From Trichopria drosophilae (taxonomy: Eukaryota > Arthropoda > Insecta > Hymenoptera > Diapriidae): DNA of 64,000 nucleotides. Shown one piece after another: positions 21,524 through 32,683 of this stretch. Position 1 is the stretch's first letter. Every line of letters begins with the position of its first letter. The DNA lies in the NCBI GenBank assembly GCA_030407085.1, contig CM059584.1:2227501-2291500 (forward strand). The letters run 5' to 3'. The translations under genes and the position numbers were made by a program. A model generated the notes under the pieces. The model made no database searches, was not told the origin of the DNA, and was given only the letters and a program-made list of their open reading frames with translations.

Positions 21524-24500
21524 TATAATATAAAGTAGAGTAACAAATTCTGGAATTTATGTAAAATAGAACTAAATTGATTTCTAGACAATCTAAGATG
21601 TATTGAATATGATGGCGATGTCCATTTTCATAATCGCTGTGTCAACACAAATATGTAAATCAACAAAGATAGTAGTTTTCACAATTTTTGCAAAATCTTA
21701 ATCATGAAATATGATATTGTGTTCAATCAATTTATGCATAAAAAGTTTATAAAACTGCTTGAAATTTGTTACTTGGCGGTTCTCGGGGTCGCTCATTACG
21801 AATCTGAATTCAGATTTTGAAAATTCAAAATGACGGATCTAATAAGGCGGAAACTTTTTTGAAAACTCAAACCATTTTGCTTGAAACTTGTTACTCGGGG
21901 ATTTTCGAGGTCGCTAATTACAAATCTGATGATATATTTTGAAAATTTAAAATTAAGACTACAATATGGCGGAGAAATTTTCCAAAAATGGAACCATTTT
22001 GGTTGACAAATTTTCAAAATCCAACTTCAAATTCGTAATCAGAGGTCCCGAAAATCCCAGAGTAACAAATTTCGAGTGAAATGGTTGAAATTTAGAAAAT
22101 TTTTCCGCCATTTTGAATTATCAAAATCTGACCTCAGATTCGTAATGAGCGACCCCGAGAACCCCCGAGTAACAAATTTCAAGAGAAATGGTTGGAATTC
22201 GGAAAATTTGTCCGCCATTTTGAATTCTTAAAAAATCTTACTTCAGTTTCGTAATTAGCGTCCCAAAATACCCCTCTATACTTCCAGTCAAAGTAAAATC
22301 TAATACAGCAGAACCCCGCTGGATTGTCATGGTCGGTTCCAAGTCTTCCCCGCAAACCCCGCTGGACTGTCGGCAATAGAGGAAGCATCGCTTCCACCTC
22401 TACGCCTTAATCACGTGACGTTCATGACCAATCACAGACACGCCCTATGAATAGACAGCAGACAGAATAGGCAGCACTAGAGACGCCCCTGAGGCGGCGA
22501 GCGGCGTGGTGGGGGTAAAGGGATTCCGAGAAGTGCCAATCCAGCGGGGCCGATTTCCGACAATCCAGCGGGTTTGTACTGTAATTATTTTTCTTTTGCA
22601 TTTTGGCTATTTTTTGTGAAATTCTCCCGGCAGTCAAGGGGTTAATTAATTCAGCTAAAAAAGTTTTTCTTTTTCACCTAAATGCTCAACATCCAATAAA
22701 AGTTACACAAAAATCTTCTTCTATATCCAGTAAATATTCTTAAAAAAAAAAATTTTTCTCTACGTAAACTTATAGTTGCCATGGAAAGCACGATGCCAAA
22801 ACGTTGCATGTGGCTTACAAAACGAAACATGTAAGAAAATGTATTTAACAGTAATAAGGTAAGGTTATGTTTTTGTCACTAATTTCTATCTTAATGTAAA
22901 ATTATCTAATTATTACAATTTTTAATAAAGGAGTTTCTGATGATGGCCCATATCGGAGGCCGAAACGTAAATATGGTAGCAAAATCATTTTAAAATAATA
23001 CCCGAAAAACCAGGGATTTAAAGTCAATAGACCGTCGATCTAAGAAGAACAACTTTCATTATTACATTTCAATAAATTTAAATCCAAAAATTATCCCTGT
23101 TCACACATTTAATGAAAAAAAAAATATTGCATCGACCGAAAATCGAACTCTGGACTCCCGCACAACAACATCGAGTCGTAACCTAAGATTTTATCCAAAG
23201 GTTTTATAGTGGTTTTATGTGTCTATTGTTGTTATTGAATCATGATTGTTTATTATTTATTAAGTATTGTTTATATTAATTTGTTTATCAGTAGTTTTAT
23301 GAATTTTATTTTGCGTCTCTACTAATGTATAAATATTTTTATTATTTTTTGTAAAAGGCCTTATGGGCCGTTGATGATTTAAATAAATAAATAAATAAAT
23401 AAATTATCATTTCAATCTTCATTTGTATTCAGATGGATTCACGACTTTTGTCTTTTTCCGAGTCAATTATAAATGGATTCATATGTTTCAATATAACACA
23501 TTTCCAATCACCATCATGAATTAAATTATATTCGTATTTTTGTATTAAAATATTAGTAAAGTATTTTTGGATTCGAATGTATTCGAAAAGTTCAAATAGC
23601 GAATTCAGAAACGGAATAATGAATCCAAGGCAAAACATTTCAATACAATTCCGATTGCTGGGAGGACCATTGCTACGAATAACACTTGTTGAAATCGACA
23701 TATTTTCGACAATTCGTAGTTTTGCTTATTTACACAGTAGAACTGCTTTTGATCATAAGAATATTTGTACGGTTATGAAAAATGTAGAACATCTAAGCCA
23801 TCCAAGGTCGAAATAGAACGAATGGTTTAATTATTTACAGAAAAAAAGTGAAAGTTACAGTTTCTAGGTTATAGCATTGGGTACGCAGATTTTCAAACTT
23901 CATATCTCCATATTTCAATTCTAAAAGGTCATGAAGATCATTTCTGATGCATACACATATTATATAAACGGTATTGCAGCAACCTAATGTTATAGAAACG
24001 ACATGAAATGGTTGGACATTTAAATGCTCATTTTTATTATATAATTTAGTTCAATGCTCGTTAGTATAGCTCTTAAATGAATTGAAGACGTAATACTGAA
24101 ATAAATAAAATTACATGTCTGTCTAAAATTATTTTCAATAATAAATATTTCCTCTACAAAGTCTTTTTTTTGTATATAATGTCACTTTCTATTTCATCAT
24201 TAATTATTCAATGTACATCTTTATAAACAGAATTTAAAATGAGTCAATAACAATTAAACAAGGACTTATGTTACATTAGTTCGATTATCAAGAAACCTTG
24301 GGCACTTTATAAGGCAAAAGAGACGAAGCAGAAAAGTTAAGAACGTTTCTTTGTCTTACAATAGTCTTTGTTTTTTTCCAATCAATAAATTCTACATTGT
24401 CTTGTAAGTGTAAATATGAACCTTTTAAGAGTTCAATATTTTACATTTGTGAATGGCTACATATGCATTGGAAAGCGTACAGGGAGAGTTCCTGATTAAT

Positions 24501-27500
24501 GTATAAGAAAAAAGACTTAACTTGCAAACATTTTTATTTATTTTATATTTTTTTCAATTTTTTTTATGTAGGGGAGAGGCACCAGATACGACCCACGTTT
24601 CTGTCTTCGAGCAGATTTTTTTATGTGATTAATTTTTTGTATACTATAGACACCGATAGTAAGCTAAGGGTAGTATAGCAACTAATTAAGAAGAAACTTA
24701 GTCGATCTAAACAACAGTCAAAATTTGATGAACCATTTTTCGAAGTGGGTCGTATATGGTGCATGAACGATTTGTGCGCCATATACGACCCACTTCGAAA
24801 AACCAACAAATAATGCAAAAATACGCTGCAAATACCTGATAATTTCAAAAATTTATTCATTCTATGATAATAATACTTTGTCAAAAATAAATAGATACAC
24901 CACAAAATGTTTTTAACCTTTTTTTTAATTTTTTACACTTCCTCATTGTCGAGGTCGGAATCATAGTGCCTACACGTAAAGGTTCTTCCAGTAGATCGGT
25001 AACCTTTATTTTCAATTAAAATTTGTTTGAGAGCATTTAAAAGCGCATCAAAGTTAATTTCCTTTGATTTGGACAGACATGGTCTATAAATTAAAAAAAA
25101 ATTAATTCAGAATACATTAACATATTAATAACGATGATGTTTCACTATAAAAATCTAAAATATGCACTTGACATGAAAAAAGCTAAGTGAGTCGTATATG
25201 GTGCTTGACACTGGGTCGCAAATGGAACTAATGGGATCTTATATGGATATATTATTATATATTATAGGATTGATTTGATGTCTAATGACCTCATACATTT
25301 TATTTGTTCAAAAATTTGCATTCTTGACGAATTTAATTTATTTGTACAATTAAAAATTTTTATTAGTTTATAGAAACCAATTGGTTTTGAGTTTCATTGC
25401 CTTATTTATAAACGAAACAAAGTTCATGTGTAAAAAAAACATGTAATGTGGATTTACAATTTGTGAACAAGAAGCAAACATATAAAATCATAAATTTTTG
25501 TAGGTAATCGCTGCTATTTTAGACAGTTATGATCTACACTTTGTTTTTCATAATATTCACTTTAAACATTGAATTCTAGTTAATTAAGCATCTTGTAAAT
25601 TTACCAAAAAGGTATACTGTAAAAAATCAAAATGAATTTTACAACATTGAGCAAAAAAATTACCCACTTTTAACACAGTAAATTTATGAGGAACATTGTA
25701 ACTTTCGAATCGTTACTTTTCATATAATCTTGTATATTTTTCCTCGATTTGCAAAATTACAGTCCAATGTCGGCAAAAAAATTACCCACAAATAAAGTCG
25801 TAAGAGTACACAATTTGGTATATGTCCGATACGCAATGTTGTAAATTTACAACGCAGTCTTGAACTTTAACCTCAATTCGAAAAAAATCCTATGCTCAGC
25901 GTAGTATTATTTTATGTCCAAATTTTACCAGTGAGGTGTAAATTTCATTTTGATTTTTTAGTGTAGTTTTCACATAAGGTTTGCAGTTTTTCTATATAAA
26001 ACATAAATCGAATTTCCAACGAGACGTATTAAAAATATATAGTTTTTGTACTTTATTTCTTGCAGAATAATATTTTGAATAAATTGATCATATTTTTATT
26101 TATCAACAAGAGGACAACCGTATTTAATTTGTCTTTTCAAAGTAATTAACAATACAACAATTTCGTCCATTAACCCTTTTGTTGGCATTGACGCAATAGT
26201 GCGCACATCGGTTTTTTCTATTTAACTTGCTCCGATTTGGAATCCAAATCTAACTTGGGGGTTTTTGGGGTTGCTGAATCCGAATCTGAAGTCAAAATTT
26301 TAAAATTTAAAATGGCGGATGCAATATGGCGGCCGAAAATTAAAAAAAAATTTAAAAAGTTACTTCGTAAGATTGGATCCGCTAATTCGAACTTGTAAAT
26401 TCTGAATTCACATTCGCAACCTTGAAAACCCCCGAGTAACAAATTTCATCACAATCAAGTAATTTTTTTCATTTTCTGCCACCACATTGGATTCGCCATT
26501 TTGAATTTGCAAATTTTTAGTTCAAATTGGATAAAACAAATTCCTGTCATTTTGGGCACTTTTTGTAGAATTTTCCGTGCCAACGAAGGGGTGAAAGAAA
26601 TATGGCCGTCTGTAAAACAGTTATTGCTGTGATTCGCCCTTTGGCATTTTTCTACTATGTTTGTTTTTTGTTTACTGATTCGTAATTGACAATAAAGACA
26701 TTATTATTATCATTATTATTATAAAATGTAGATTAACAACAAAAATATATGAGTTAAGAAACTGAACAGTAGAAACAATATTTAATTTTAACAAATAGTT
26801 TAAAATTTCTTCCACGTCTAAAAAAGAATATAATTAAAAAGAAAAAATATTTATTCGATAAATATAAAATATACTATTTTAAAAGAAATAAAATTGAATT
26901 AAAGCAAGGTTTCATAGATAATTGTTGGAAACAATTTAATATTATTCTTGCACTAGTAATGGTTATTTTTAACGCAAGACAATGAGTTGCAGTTATTTTT
27001 AAATGCTATTCAACTATTTTTAATTATCGTTCAATATCAAATACTTTATTTTTAGATACAATGTGTAGAGTTGTATAAAATGGCTGACATTAAAATTATA
27101 CATCTGATAATTTTATATCTTTTTTTAAACACTATGATGTACATATATTTCTGCACTGCATACAATGATAACGATTATGTATTAATTATGATATTACATA
27201 TTGATCGTAAGAACGTTAATTGTATTAACTCATAAATGGAGTACAGTTTCGTTCAAAGACATATTTCTAATTTAAAACTTGTAATACAATTGCATCATAT
27301 ATTATCGCTGCAGCTACAAATTCCAGTAAAAAAGTAACCTTAAAGTATATATCCAAAAATAACCTAGTGTTGCATAACGCAGAAAATATTCCCTTTCAAA
27401 TTCATTTGTTGAATAACGTTCTATACTTGCAACAAGATAAATAATTCCATAAAAATTGAACGAGTTACATCAAATGAATCGTCAGAATCGAACAATTGAA

Positions 27501-27591
27501 TTCAATTAAACATTGAAAAATGAAAGTAATGTAAAATTTGTTGGAAGAAAATGGGGCTGTTTTGAGAAAGTCGTGAAGTTTTTCTTACCAT
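19376..27591 (-). CDS. Mdh1: cytosolic malate dehydrogenase, five exons
   Basis: NAD-dependent malate/oxaloacetate conversion in the cytosol (malate-aspartate shuttle). Exons: 27591-27589, 20653-20458, 20313-19991, 19918-19541 and 19474-19376, all with GT-AG junctions and matching phases, giving 332 residues, normal for the family. Visible motifs: the NAD-binding [12 protein letters not shown], the substrate loop [31 protein letters not shown], the catalytic-histidine segment [11 protein letters not shown] and the C-terminal [20 protein letters not shown]. The first exon is an inference: exon 2 opens with [10 protein letters not shown] and lacks a start, and the sequence AATAATG|GTAAGA at 27591 would supply just the Met, giving the usual MAEPI start. 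Intron 1 (6.9 kb) is filled with repeats. The enzyme looks intact. Confidence 0.93.
20654..21361. other. malate dehydrogenase intron 1, 3' part
   Basis: AT-rich; no repeat or exon recognised. Confidence 0.5.
21461..21524. repeat. (ATTT)n microsatellite
   Basis: A run of ATTT units at 21491-21524, preceded by an ACTTTATCATAATTTATTTATTT duplication that starts at 21461. Confidence 0.9.
22306..22581. mobile_element. pogo-type MITE (CAGCAGAACCCCGCTGGATT)
   Basis: Ends CAGCAGAACCCCGCTGGATTG and CAATCCAGCGGGTTTGTACTG, flanked by TA. The GC-rich interior contains GACAATCCAGCGGG-type subrepeats. Nested in the TTAA element. Confidence 0.88.
22646..23120. other. malate dehydrogenase intron, no gene
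   Basis: Contains GATGGCCCATATCGGAGGCCGAAACG at about 22942 (broken here as GATGGCCCATATCGG and AGGCCGAAACG), a phrase of the kind seen near LINE 3' ends. Otherwise AT-rich. Confidence 0.4.
23130..23190 (-). repeat. tRNA-like fragment, possibly SINE
   Basis: On the minus strand, GAGTTCGATTTTCGG resembles a B box/T-arm and is followed by a T run. The acceptor stem does not pair, so this is not a working tRNA. Confidence 0.35.
23200..23404 (+). mobile_element. LINE 3' end with (AAAT)n tail
   Basis: The segment ends TAAAAGGCCTTATGGGCCGT, then TGATGATTTAAATAAATAAA and further AAAT units, which is typical of 5'-truncated jockey-type LINE 3' ends in insects. No coding part remains. Confidence 0.6.
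23405..24570. other. malate dehydrogenase intron, no gene
   Basis: AT-rich with two opposed short open frames near 23430-23816 that are mirror shadows of each other and show no motif. Confidence 0.45.
24572..25215. repeat. repeat around a hairpin with ATACGACCCAC motifs
   Basis: A palindrome at 24738-24800 has arms CGAAGTGGGTCGTATATGG and CCATATACGACCCACTTCG around a loop of about 19 bases. The same words recur at 24586 (ATACGACCCACG) and, inverted, at 25189 (GTCGTATATGGTGC). This is probably a degraded foldback element. Confidence 0.65.
25216..25613. other. malate dehydrogenase intron, no gene
   Basis: AT-rich and featureless apart from homopolymer runs. Confidence 0.4.
25614..25975. mobile_element. 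MITE with ACTGTAAAAAATCAAAATGAA ends
   Basis: Inverted ends: ACTGTAAAAAATCAAAATGA on the left and TCATTTTGATTTTTTAGTGT on the right. The body repeats AAAAAAATTACCCAC twice. No coding capacity. Confidence 0.7.
26170..26595. mobile_element. small TTAA element with ATGGCGGATGC unit
   Basis: Left end TTAACCCTTTTGTTGGCA; right end TGCCAACGAAGGGGTGAA, so the inverted repeat is intact while the right TTAA has become TGAA. Interior units: GGGGTTGCTGAATCCGAATC, AAAATGGCGG and the inverse AACCCCCGAGTAACAAATTTC (here cut at CTTGAAAACCCCCGAG). The same family as the elements at 21362 and 44273. Confidence 0.75.
26620..26735 (+). mobile_element. LINE 3' end with (ATT)n tail
   Basis: TCGTAATTGACAATAAAGAC followed by ATTATTATTATC units is a typical LINE 3' terminus. 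Only the end remains. Confidence 0.5.
26736..27588. other. malate dehydrogenase intron 1, 5' part
   Basis: AT-rich, no element recognised. Confidence 0.5.
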
Positions 27592-27870
27592 TATTCCGGT
27601 TTTGGAAAATAGTTTTCTAACAGCGACTGAATTGACCGACTAAACGTCCTAGAGCGAAGGAATTTTCTGAACTTATTGAGGGGACGCCGAGAAGGTCAAA
27701 CAGATTATACATGTATAGATAAATGCATAAAAGCGAAATTCCGATTTGTGCTCCGTTATGAGGAGACCGGCTTGAGAAATGTGACGCGCCAATCAAAACG
27801 AATTTATGGAGTTTCACAACACTGGAGGGAGACACTTTCTACTGGAACCACCAATCAAATTCTCATCTAA
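27592..27870 (-). promoter_or_regulatory. presumed malate dehydrogenase 5' UTR and promoter
   Basis: Upstream of the one-codon exon the sequence is less AT-rich and contains TTCAGTC (minus strand, around 27630), a possible initiator. CCAATCA-type words lie farther out near 27790 and 27848 (plus strand). No TATA box is evident. Confidence 0.45.
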
Positions 27871-28207
27871 TTTTGCAACAATTTTTTGTCACGTGTGCAT
27901 AATTGCACATATAAATCAATGTAATTGCTACGATATAAATAAACAAATGTTTACTATTACGTTATATATATTCATTCAGTTTAAGACTTAAATTGCACTT
28001 TTACCAACAAATTAAAAAGAATTGAACTGAATTAATTCCTGTTTATGTAATTCGATTTCTCGACCTATTTCCCTCCGTTTAACATAACCTACAAAAACAG
28101 CGAGTTTTGCTTTCGAGATCACCAGAAAAACATACAATATTGTTAATTGTTGTCAATTAACTTTTTTTCGTGTTTGTTTCTGGGCTCGGCACAATAATCA
28201 AAATGTA

Positions 28208-28406
28208 CAGTAGGCCCCCTCTTATTTTAAGATTTTGAGTCAAGGAATATGGCGGAACCCCCTCTTATTTTAATTCTACTTCTCTTCCTCATCACCAGCA
28301 AACGTGAGAGAGAGGACATGAAAGAAAGTTAAAATAGAAGGGAGCGAATCCTTAAGATAGAGGAGGAACTTAAAATACGACGGGTTAAAATAAGAGGGTA
28401 CTACTG
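28208..28406. mobile_element. pogo-type MITE (CAGTAGGCCCCCTCTTATTTT)
   Basis: Ends CAGTAGGCCCCCTCTTATTT and AAATAAGAGGGTACTACTG, TA on both sides. Related to the CAGTGGTCCTCCCC family (shares GAGTCAAGGAA and GAGAGAG phrases) but shorter. Confidence 0.85.
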
Positions 28407-28417
28407 TACTTCAATTT

Positions 28418-28804
28418 TAAGGGGGTTCTAAAGTGGTCCATCGCTAAGGTACATAGGAAGTTTGATTAAAAACGTAAAATAAAGATGACTAACTAACATT
28501 TTCAAAATTCGGGCTCTGTAAAGGCAATTCTAATTACTATAGACGGTTTCCTAGAAAATACTAAAAACATTAATTGAGAACTGACAGTGAATGTTCAGAA
28601 ATAAATAAAAAAACACTTCTTTCTGAAAATTCCCAGTCAGTTATCAGTTACTGTTTATGGTATTTTCTAGGAAACGGTCTATAGTAATTAGAATTGCCTT
28701 TACAGAGCCCAAATTGTGAAAAATCAATTCAATAATTTTTTATTTACGGCTTTTAGTGAAAATTCCTAGCATACCGGCCGAACAATTTAGAACCACTTTA
28801 AGGT
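28418..28804. mobile_element. foldback element, TTAAGGGGGTTCTAAAGTGG ends
   Basis: The ends TTAAGGGGGTTCTAAAGTG and the inverted TTTAGAACCACTTTAA enclose a near-perfect internal inverted repeat of about 50 bases (GGGCTCTGTAAAGGCAATTC with its complement near 28690). A shorter copy of the same family lies at 57709-57910. Confidence 0.82.
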
Positions 28805-28865
28805 TCGATGTAAGCTGATTTTTTTCATAGAAATTCAAAACATATTGACATGAGTAAATCCAATA

Positions 28866-29273
28866 ATGTCTCAGACTAAATAAAAAAGAGTTCAGAATGA
28901 TTTCGAAATGTGCTCTGAAATCATGTTCAGAAACCCTCAGAAAGTGGGACATCTGACTTCTTTTAGAGCACATTTCGAAATCATTCTGAATTCTTTTCTA
29001 CAGCGGTCCTCCCAATATTTAATCTTTCGAGTCAAGGAAGATGGCAGCATCTTCCCTTAATTTAACGCTTCCCCTCATCCCCACAACTGGCAATATGAGA
29101 GAATATAAACAGAGAGAATACATATAGTGGTCTCCTTCTTTGCCTGTAATCGCAAGCGCAAACAGCAGTCCGGGGAACTCATGAGGGGAAAGAGTTAAAA
29201 TAAGGGACGGAAAAATGTTAAAATAAGGGACGCAGTTAAAATAAGGGGAGGACTACTGTATTTTGCTCTCTGG
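28866..29273. mobile_element. foldback element interrupted by a MITE
   Basis: Arms TTCAGAATGATTTCGAAATG and CATTTCGAAATCATTCTGAA face each other. A pogo-type MITE entered near the right end. A second copy lies just downstream at 29296-29525. Confidence 0.75.
29001..29258. mobile_element. pogo-type MITE (CAGCGGTCCTCCC)
   Basis: Ends CAGCGGTCCTCCCAATATTT and AAATAAGGGGAGGACTACTG, TA on both sides. Sequence family of 18180-18466. Confidence 0.85.
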
Positions 29274-29295
29274 GAAACTTTTAAAGTCATGAACT

Positions 29296-29525
29296 AATCC
29301 ACATAGCAGAATAAAAAAATAGTTGAGAATGATGTCATAATGTGTTCTATAAGAGGCCAGATGCTTCAAATTATTTAATTAGGTTTTTTTGAATTTGATA
29401 TTATTATGTGATCATTACGACCGCAAGCTCAGAAAGACCTCATTATTTGACGCATCTGACTTCATGCAGAACACATTATGAGATCATTCTGAATTATTTT
29501 TTATTCCGCTTTCTGGGACATTATT
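29296..29525. mobile_element. second copy of the TTCAGAATGAT foldback family
   Basis: Arms AGCAGAATAAAAAAATAGTT with GAGAATGATGTCATAATGTG on the left, and CACATTATGAGATCATTCTG with TTATTCCGCTTTCTGGGA on the right. About 230 bases, uninterrupted. Confidence 0.75.
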
Positions 29526-29897
29526 TATGTAAACAGCAAACGATTGTAAAACAATAAACAAAGGGAATTCTGAACAATAAAGTTACTATACAACGGGGCT
29601 GTTTGAATATTACAAAATTTATTCTTGAGAATTCTTGCGCGTTTCTAAACATTAAAGACTTGTCTTCATTTTATTCCTAACCATCACAATGTTATCAAAA
29701 TATATGTTCTTAAATTATCAAGAATGTTAAGACAAACTTCAACATTTCAATAATTTTTCATAGCAGTATGTTCGCAGGAAATTTATAGTAGAAAATGGAA
29801 GTCATGTTCAGTAATGGTAGGAATGTCGAAACTGGCCCAATGCTCAATGTTTCAAATTCTATAGAAACTTTCTAACTTGTATGTCTAATTTTACTTT
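29526..29897. other. AT-rich spacer
   Basis: No element or gene recognised. Confidence 0.4.
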
Positions 29898-30463
29898 TTA
29901 ACCCTTTGAAGCATACACTTTTCTTTACGCTGAAAATAGCTGAAATTTGTTTCTCAGGAGTATTCGGGGTCCCTGATTACAAAGCTGGCCGCAGATCTTC
30001 AAAATTCAAAATGGCGGATCCAATATGGCCAACCGATATGCAAAAGTTTACTTGATCGAGGTGAAATTGGGTGCTCCGGAGTTTTTGAGATCGTTGATTA
30101 CGAATCTGGCCGCAGATTTTTAAAATTCAAAATAGTGGATTCAATATGGCCGACTGAAATCGACGGTGAATCTGACTTGTTTTTACATTTCGGTCGGCCA
30201 TTTTGGATCCGCCATTTTCAATTTTAAAAATCTCAGGCCTGATTCGTAATCAGTGATCCCGAAAACCACCCAGTACCCAATTTTACCTCGATGAAGTAAA
30301 TTTATGCAATTCGGTCGGCCATATTGGATCCGCCATTTTGAATTTTAAATATCTGAAATCAGATTCGTAATCAGCGACCCCGAAAACTCCCTAGAACCCA
30401 GTTTCCTCATATTTGAGTGACATTTCCTTTTCCACATTTTCACAATTTTTACACTTCGTTTAA
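29898..30463. mobile_element. degraded TTAA element with ATGGCGGATCC units
   Basis: Starts TTAACCCTTTGAAGCATA. Right end is unclear; ACACTTCGTTTAATTT near 30453 may be its decayed partner. The interior shows at least four units: AAAATGGCGGATCCAATATGG in forward sense on the left (split here as AAAATGGCGG and ATCCAATATGG), and GGCCATTTTGGATCCGCC with TCGTAATCAGCGACCCCG in reverse sense on the right, making a loose foldback. Confidence 0.65.
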
Positions 30464-30644
30464 TTTTTTTAAACAACATAATAATCTAAAGTATCTTTTT
30501 CACTTACTAAATAATCAGAGAAGAAAAAGCAATTTTATTTATTATATTTAAATATAACATGATAATTAATTAAATATATTAATTTATTTTCCGTTTCCTA
30601 AAATGTTCTTGAAGTAAGGAAGTAAAAAAATGCAGCATACAAGG

Positions 30645-31892
30645 AATCCACACCAGAAATCGGCAGGGAATTCATTTAGAATCTATGTAAAAAATCCATA
30701 TATAATCTACATCTAAAATCCATATGGAATTCATACCAGAAATCTACATGAGATCCATATAAATCCACATGGAATCTATGTAGAAAACCCATACAGAATC
30801 TACATCGATAATCCACAAGGAATCCACACCAGAAATCGACAGGGAATTCATGTAGAATCTATATAGAAAATCCACATATAATCCACATCAAAAATCCATA
30901 TGGAATCCACATGCAATCCACACAAATCCATATGTACCCTGGCGAAAGTTCCGGATAGGAATTTAATTCGACCGAAACCAGTGCAATCGGATGCTATCCG
31001 GAATCTGTCCCCTGTTTAATCCTATTTTAATCCGGGTCACTTTGTCATTCCGTTCCAAGCCATGCCATACCCGAAAATTCTATCCGTTTTCATCCTCAGT
31101 CATGCCGAGACACATATGTAAACTGTTCCATTCCTCGATTTCGATCCGAACGAATCCTGAGTCATTCCGAAATATATTTGCAATCCGTTTCATTCCTCCA
31201 TTTCAATCCGAACGAGTCTTCGGTTATTCTCACTCGATTTGCAATCCGTTTCATTCCGTGAGTTCAATCCTAGTGAATCCTGAATCATTCCGAAACACAT
31301 TTCCTAGATTTCTATTCGAACGAATCCTCGCTCATTCTGACACACAAAGGTAATCCGTTTCATTTCCCCATTTCAATTGGAGCGAATTCCCGCTCATTCG
31401 TTTGGTCCATGACGAATTAGAATGGAATGAGACGGATTGAAATGGACCAAATAATTTCGGAATAGATTGGATTTATTTGGATCAAGACTGGTCGCACTAT
31501 TTAGGATTAAATCGGATCAAACCAGATAGAAACCTTTTTCGACATTTCCGGTTTAGATTGGATTAGAATGGAACAAATAATTTCAGAATATACCGGATTC
31601 ATTCGTTTCAAAATCAACACAGGATTCGTCAGGATTCATCAGGATTCATTCTCATTCAGTGATTATTTCGGAAAGTTTCGTTTTATATCGGATTCAATTG
31701 GATATAATTTTCAGTTTCGACAGGAATGGCCAGTATTGGATAGGGGACAGATTACGGCATGAAACAGATTAAGACGGAATGAAAGTCATTCCGTTTCAAT
31801 CTGATTTTTTCTCCAGGGTAATCAACATGGAATTCATGTGGAAATCCATATGGAAATTCACATTGAAAATCCATATGGAATCCACGTGGATT
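30645..31892. repeat. ATCCACATGGAAT simple array split by an insertion
   Basis: About 290 bases (30645-30934) and 70 bases (31821-31892) of degenerate repeats of AATCCACATGGAAT and variants. An 886-base element separates the two halves. Confidence 0.75.
30935..31820. mobile_element. element with TACCCTGGCGAAA ends and internal tandem repeat
   Basis: Left TACCCTGGCGAAAG, right CTCCAGGGTA. Inside, 31030-31400 holds a tandem repeat of roughly 80 bases containing CATTCCGAAACACATTTG and CAATCCGTTTCATTCC; the reverse sense (GGATTCATTCG, GGAATGGA...) fills the right side. No intact frame encodes a transposase. Confidence 0.65.
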
Positions 31893-32183
31893 TTTTCAAT
31901 CGGGAGTCAAGGAAGATGGCGGCTTCTTCCCCTATTTTACCGCTTCCCCTCATCCTCACTACTGGCAGTATGAGAGAATAAAAACAGAGAGAGGAGATAT
32001 AGTGGCGTTCTCCTTCATCTGTATGCGCAAGCGCAAATAGCAGTCCGCACTCTTTTGAACACTTTCAAATGGCGAATGGTGGGGGAACTCACGAGGGGAA
32101 GAAGTTAACATAAGGGACGAAAAAAAGTTAAAATAAAGGACGCAGTTAAAATAATAGGAGTTAAAATAAGGGGAGGGCCACTG
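31892..32183. mobile_element. pogo-type MITE, 5' end missing, inverse of 18180 copy
   Basis: Right end AAGGGGAGGGCCACTG followed by TA. Interior matches the 18180-18466 element in the reverse complement. The left CAGTGG end is lost where it meets the ATCCACATGG array. Confidence 0.8.
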
Positions 32184-32196
32184 TACATTGTATGTA

Positions 32197-32426
32197 CAGT
32201 GGTCCCCGTCCTAACGCATATTCCTTTCCCGTCTAAATGCATAGGTTCCTCTTGTTCCTCTCCCCACAACACTTGCCATCGTTGCTAGTGAGACATCTAC
32301 GCGCATGCTCAGTGTAATATATGCAAAGAGACTTTTGCCGGAGTGGGGGTTGAGAAAGGATATGTGTTTGGACGGGGCGACCATTTTTAATGCAACGAAA
32401 CATATGCGTTAGGACGGGGACCACTG
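32197..32426. mobile_element. pogo-type MITE (CAGTGGTCCCCGTCCTAACGC)
   Basis: Ends CAGTGGTCCCCGTCCTAACG and CGTTAGGACGGGGACCACTG between TA dinucleotides. The outer flanks ACATTGTATGTA and TACAATGTACAT form a further short inverted repeat. Confidence 0.88.
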
Positions 32427-32599
32427 TACAATGTACATACAGTAGAACTCAAACAAATTTTCCACCAGACATTGTCTAGTTACTATTAAGTTACTAGAAG
32501 TGACACTTTAGTAAATGTTCTATGGTTGGTACTCCTTACTCCCAAGGATGATTGTCAGTACCAGTCAGTACATAATCACAACAATGGATCAATGGATTT

Positions 32600-32683
32600 C
32601 GAAAAATCGTTCGTGCGTATTATATATTTTTTTATGAATTGTCAGTGTCATTTTGTTTAAGTGGTTTATTTAAATGATTTAAA
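32600..32683 (+). promoter_or_regulatory. possible RNF8 promoter and leader
   Basis: GTATTATATATTTTT near 32617 could act as a TATA element, and TGTCAGTGTC near 32640 resembles an initiator. They precede the start codon by only 40-60 bases. This is a weak prediction. Confidence 0.3.

Larger units (their letters stand above)
21362..22645. mobile_element. piggyBac-type TTAA element with ATGGCGG/GCGACCCC units
   Basis: Ends TTAACTCCTTGACTGCCA and TGGCAGTCAAGGGGTTAA in inverted order (the right end reads GGCAGTCAAGGGGTTAA). The bounding TTAA is the target signature of the piggyBac superfamily. It contains an (ATTT)n run, then units with GAATCTGA, ACGGATC or TGGCGGA and GCGACCCCGAGAACCCCCG in both orientations, plus a nested pogo-type MITE at 22306-22581. 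It encodes no transposase. Confidence 0.8.

Noticed and set aside
32441..32470. Lone CAGTAGAACTC end like a pogo-type MITE
   Set aside because: No matching right end was found before the RNF8 start.
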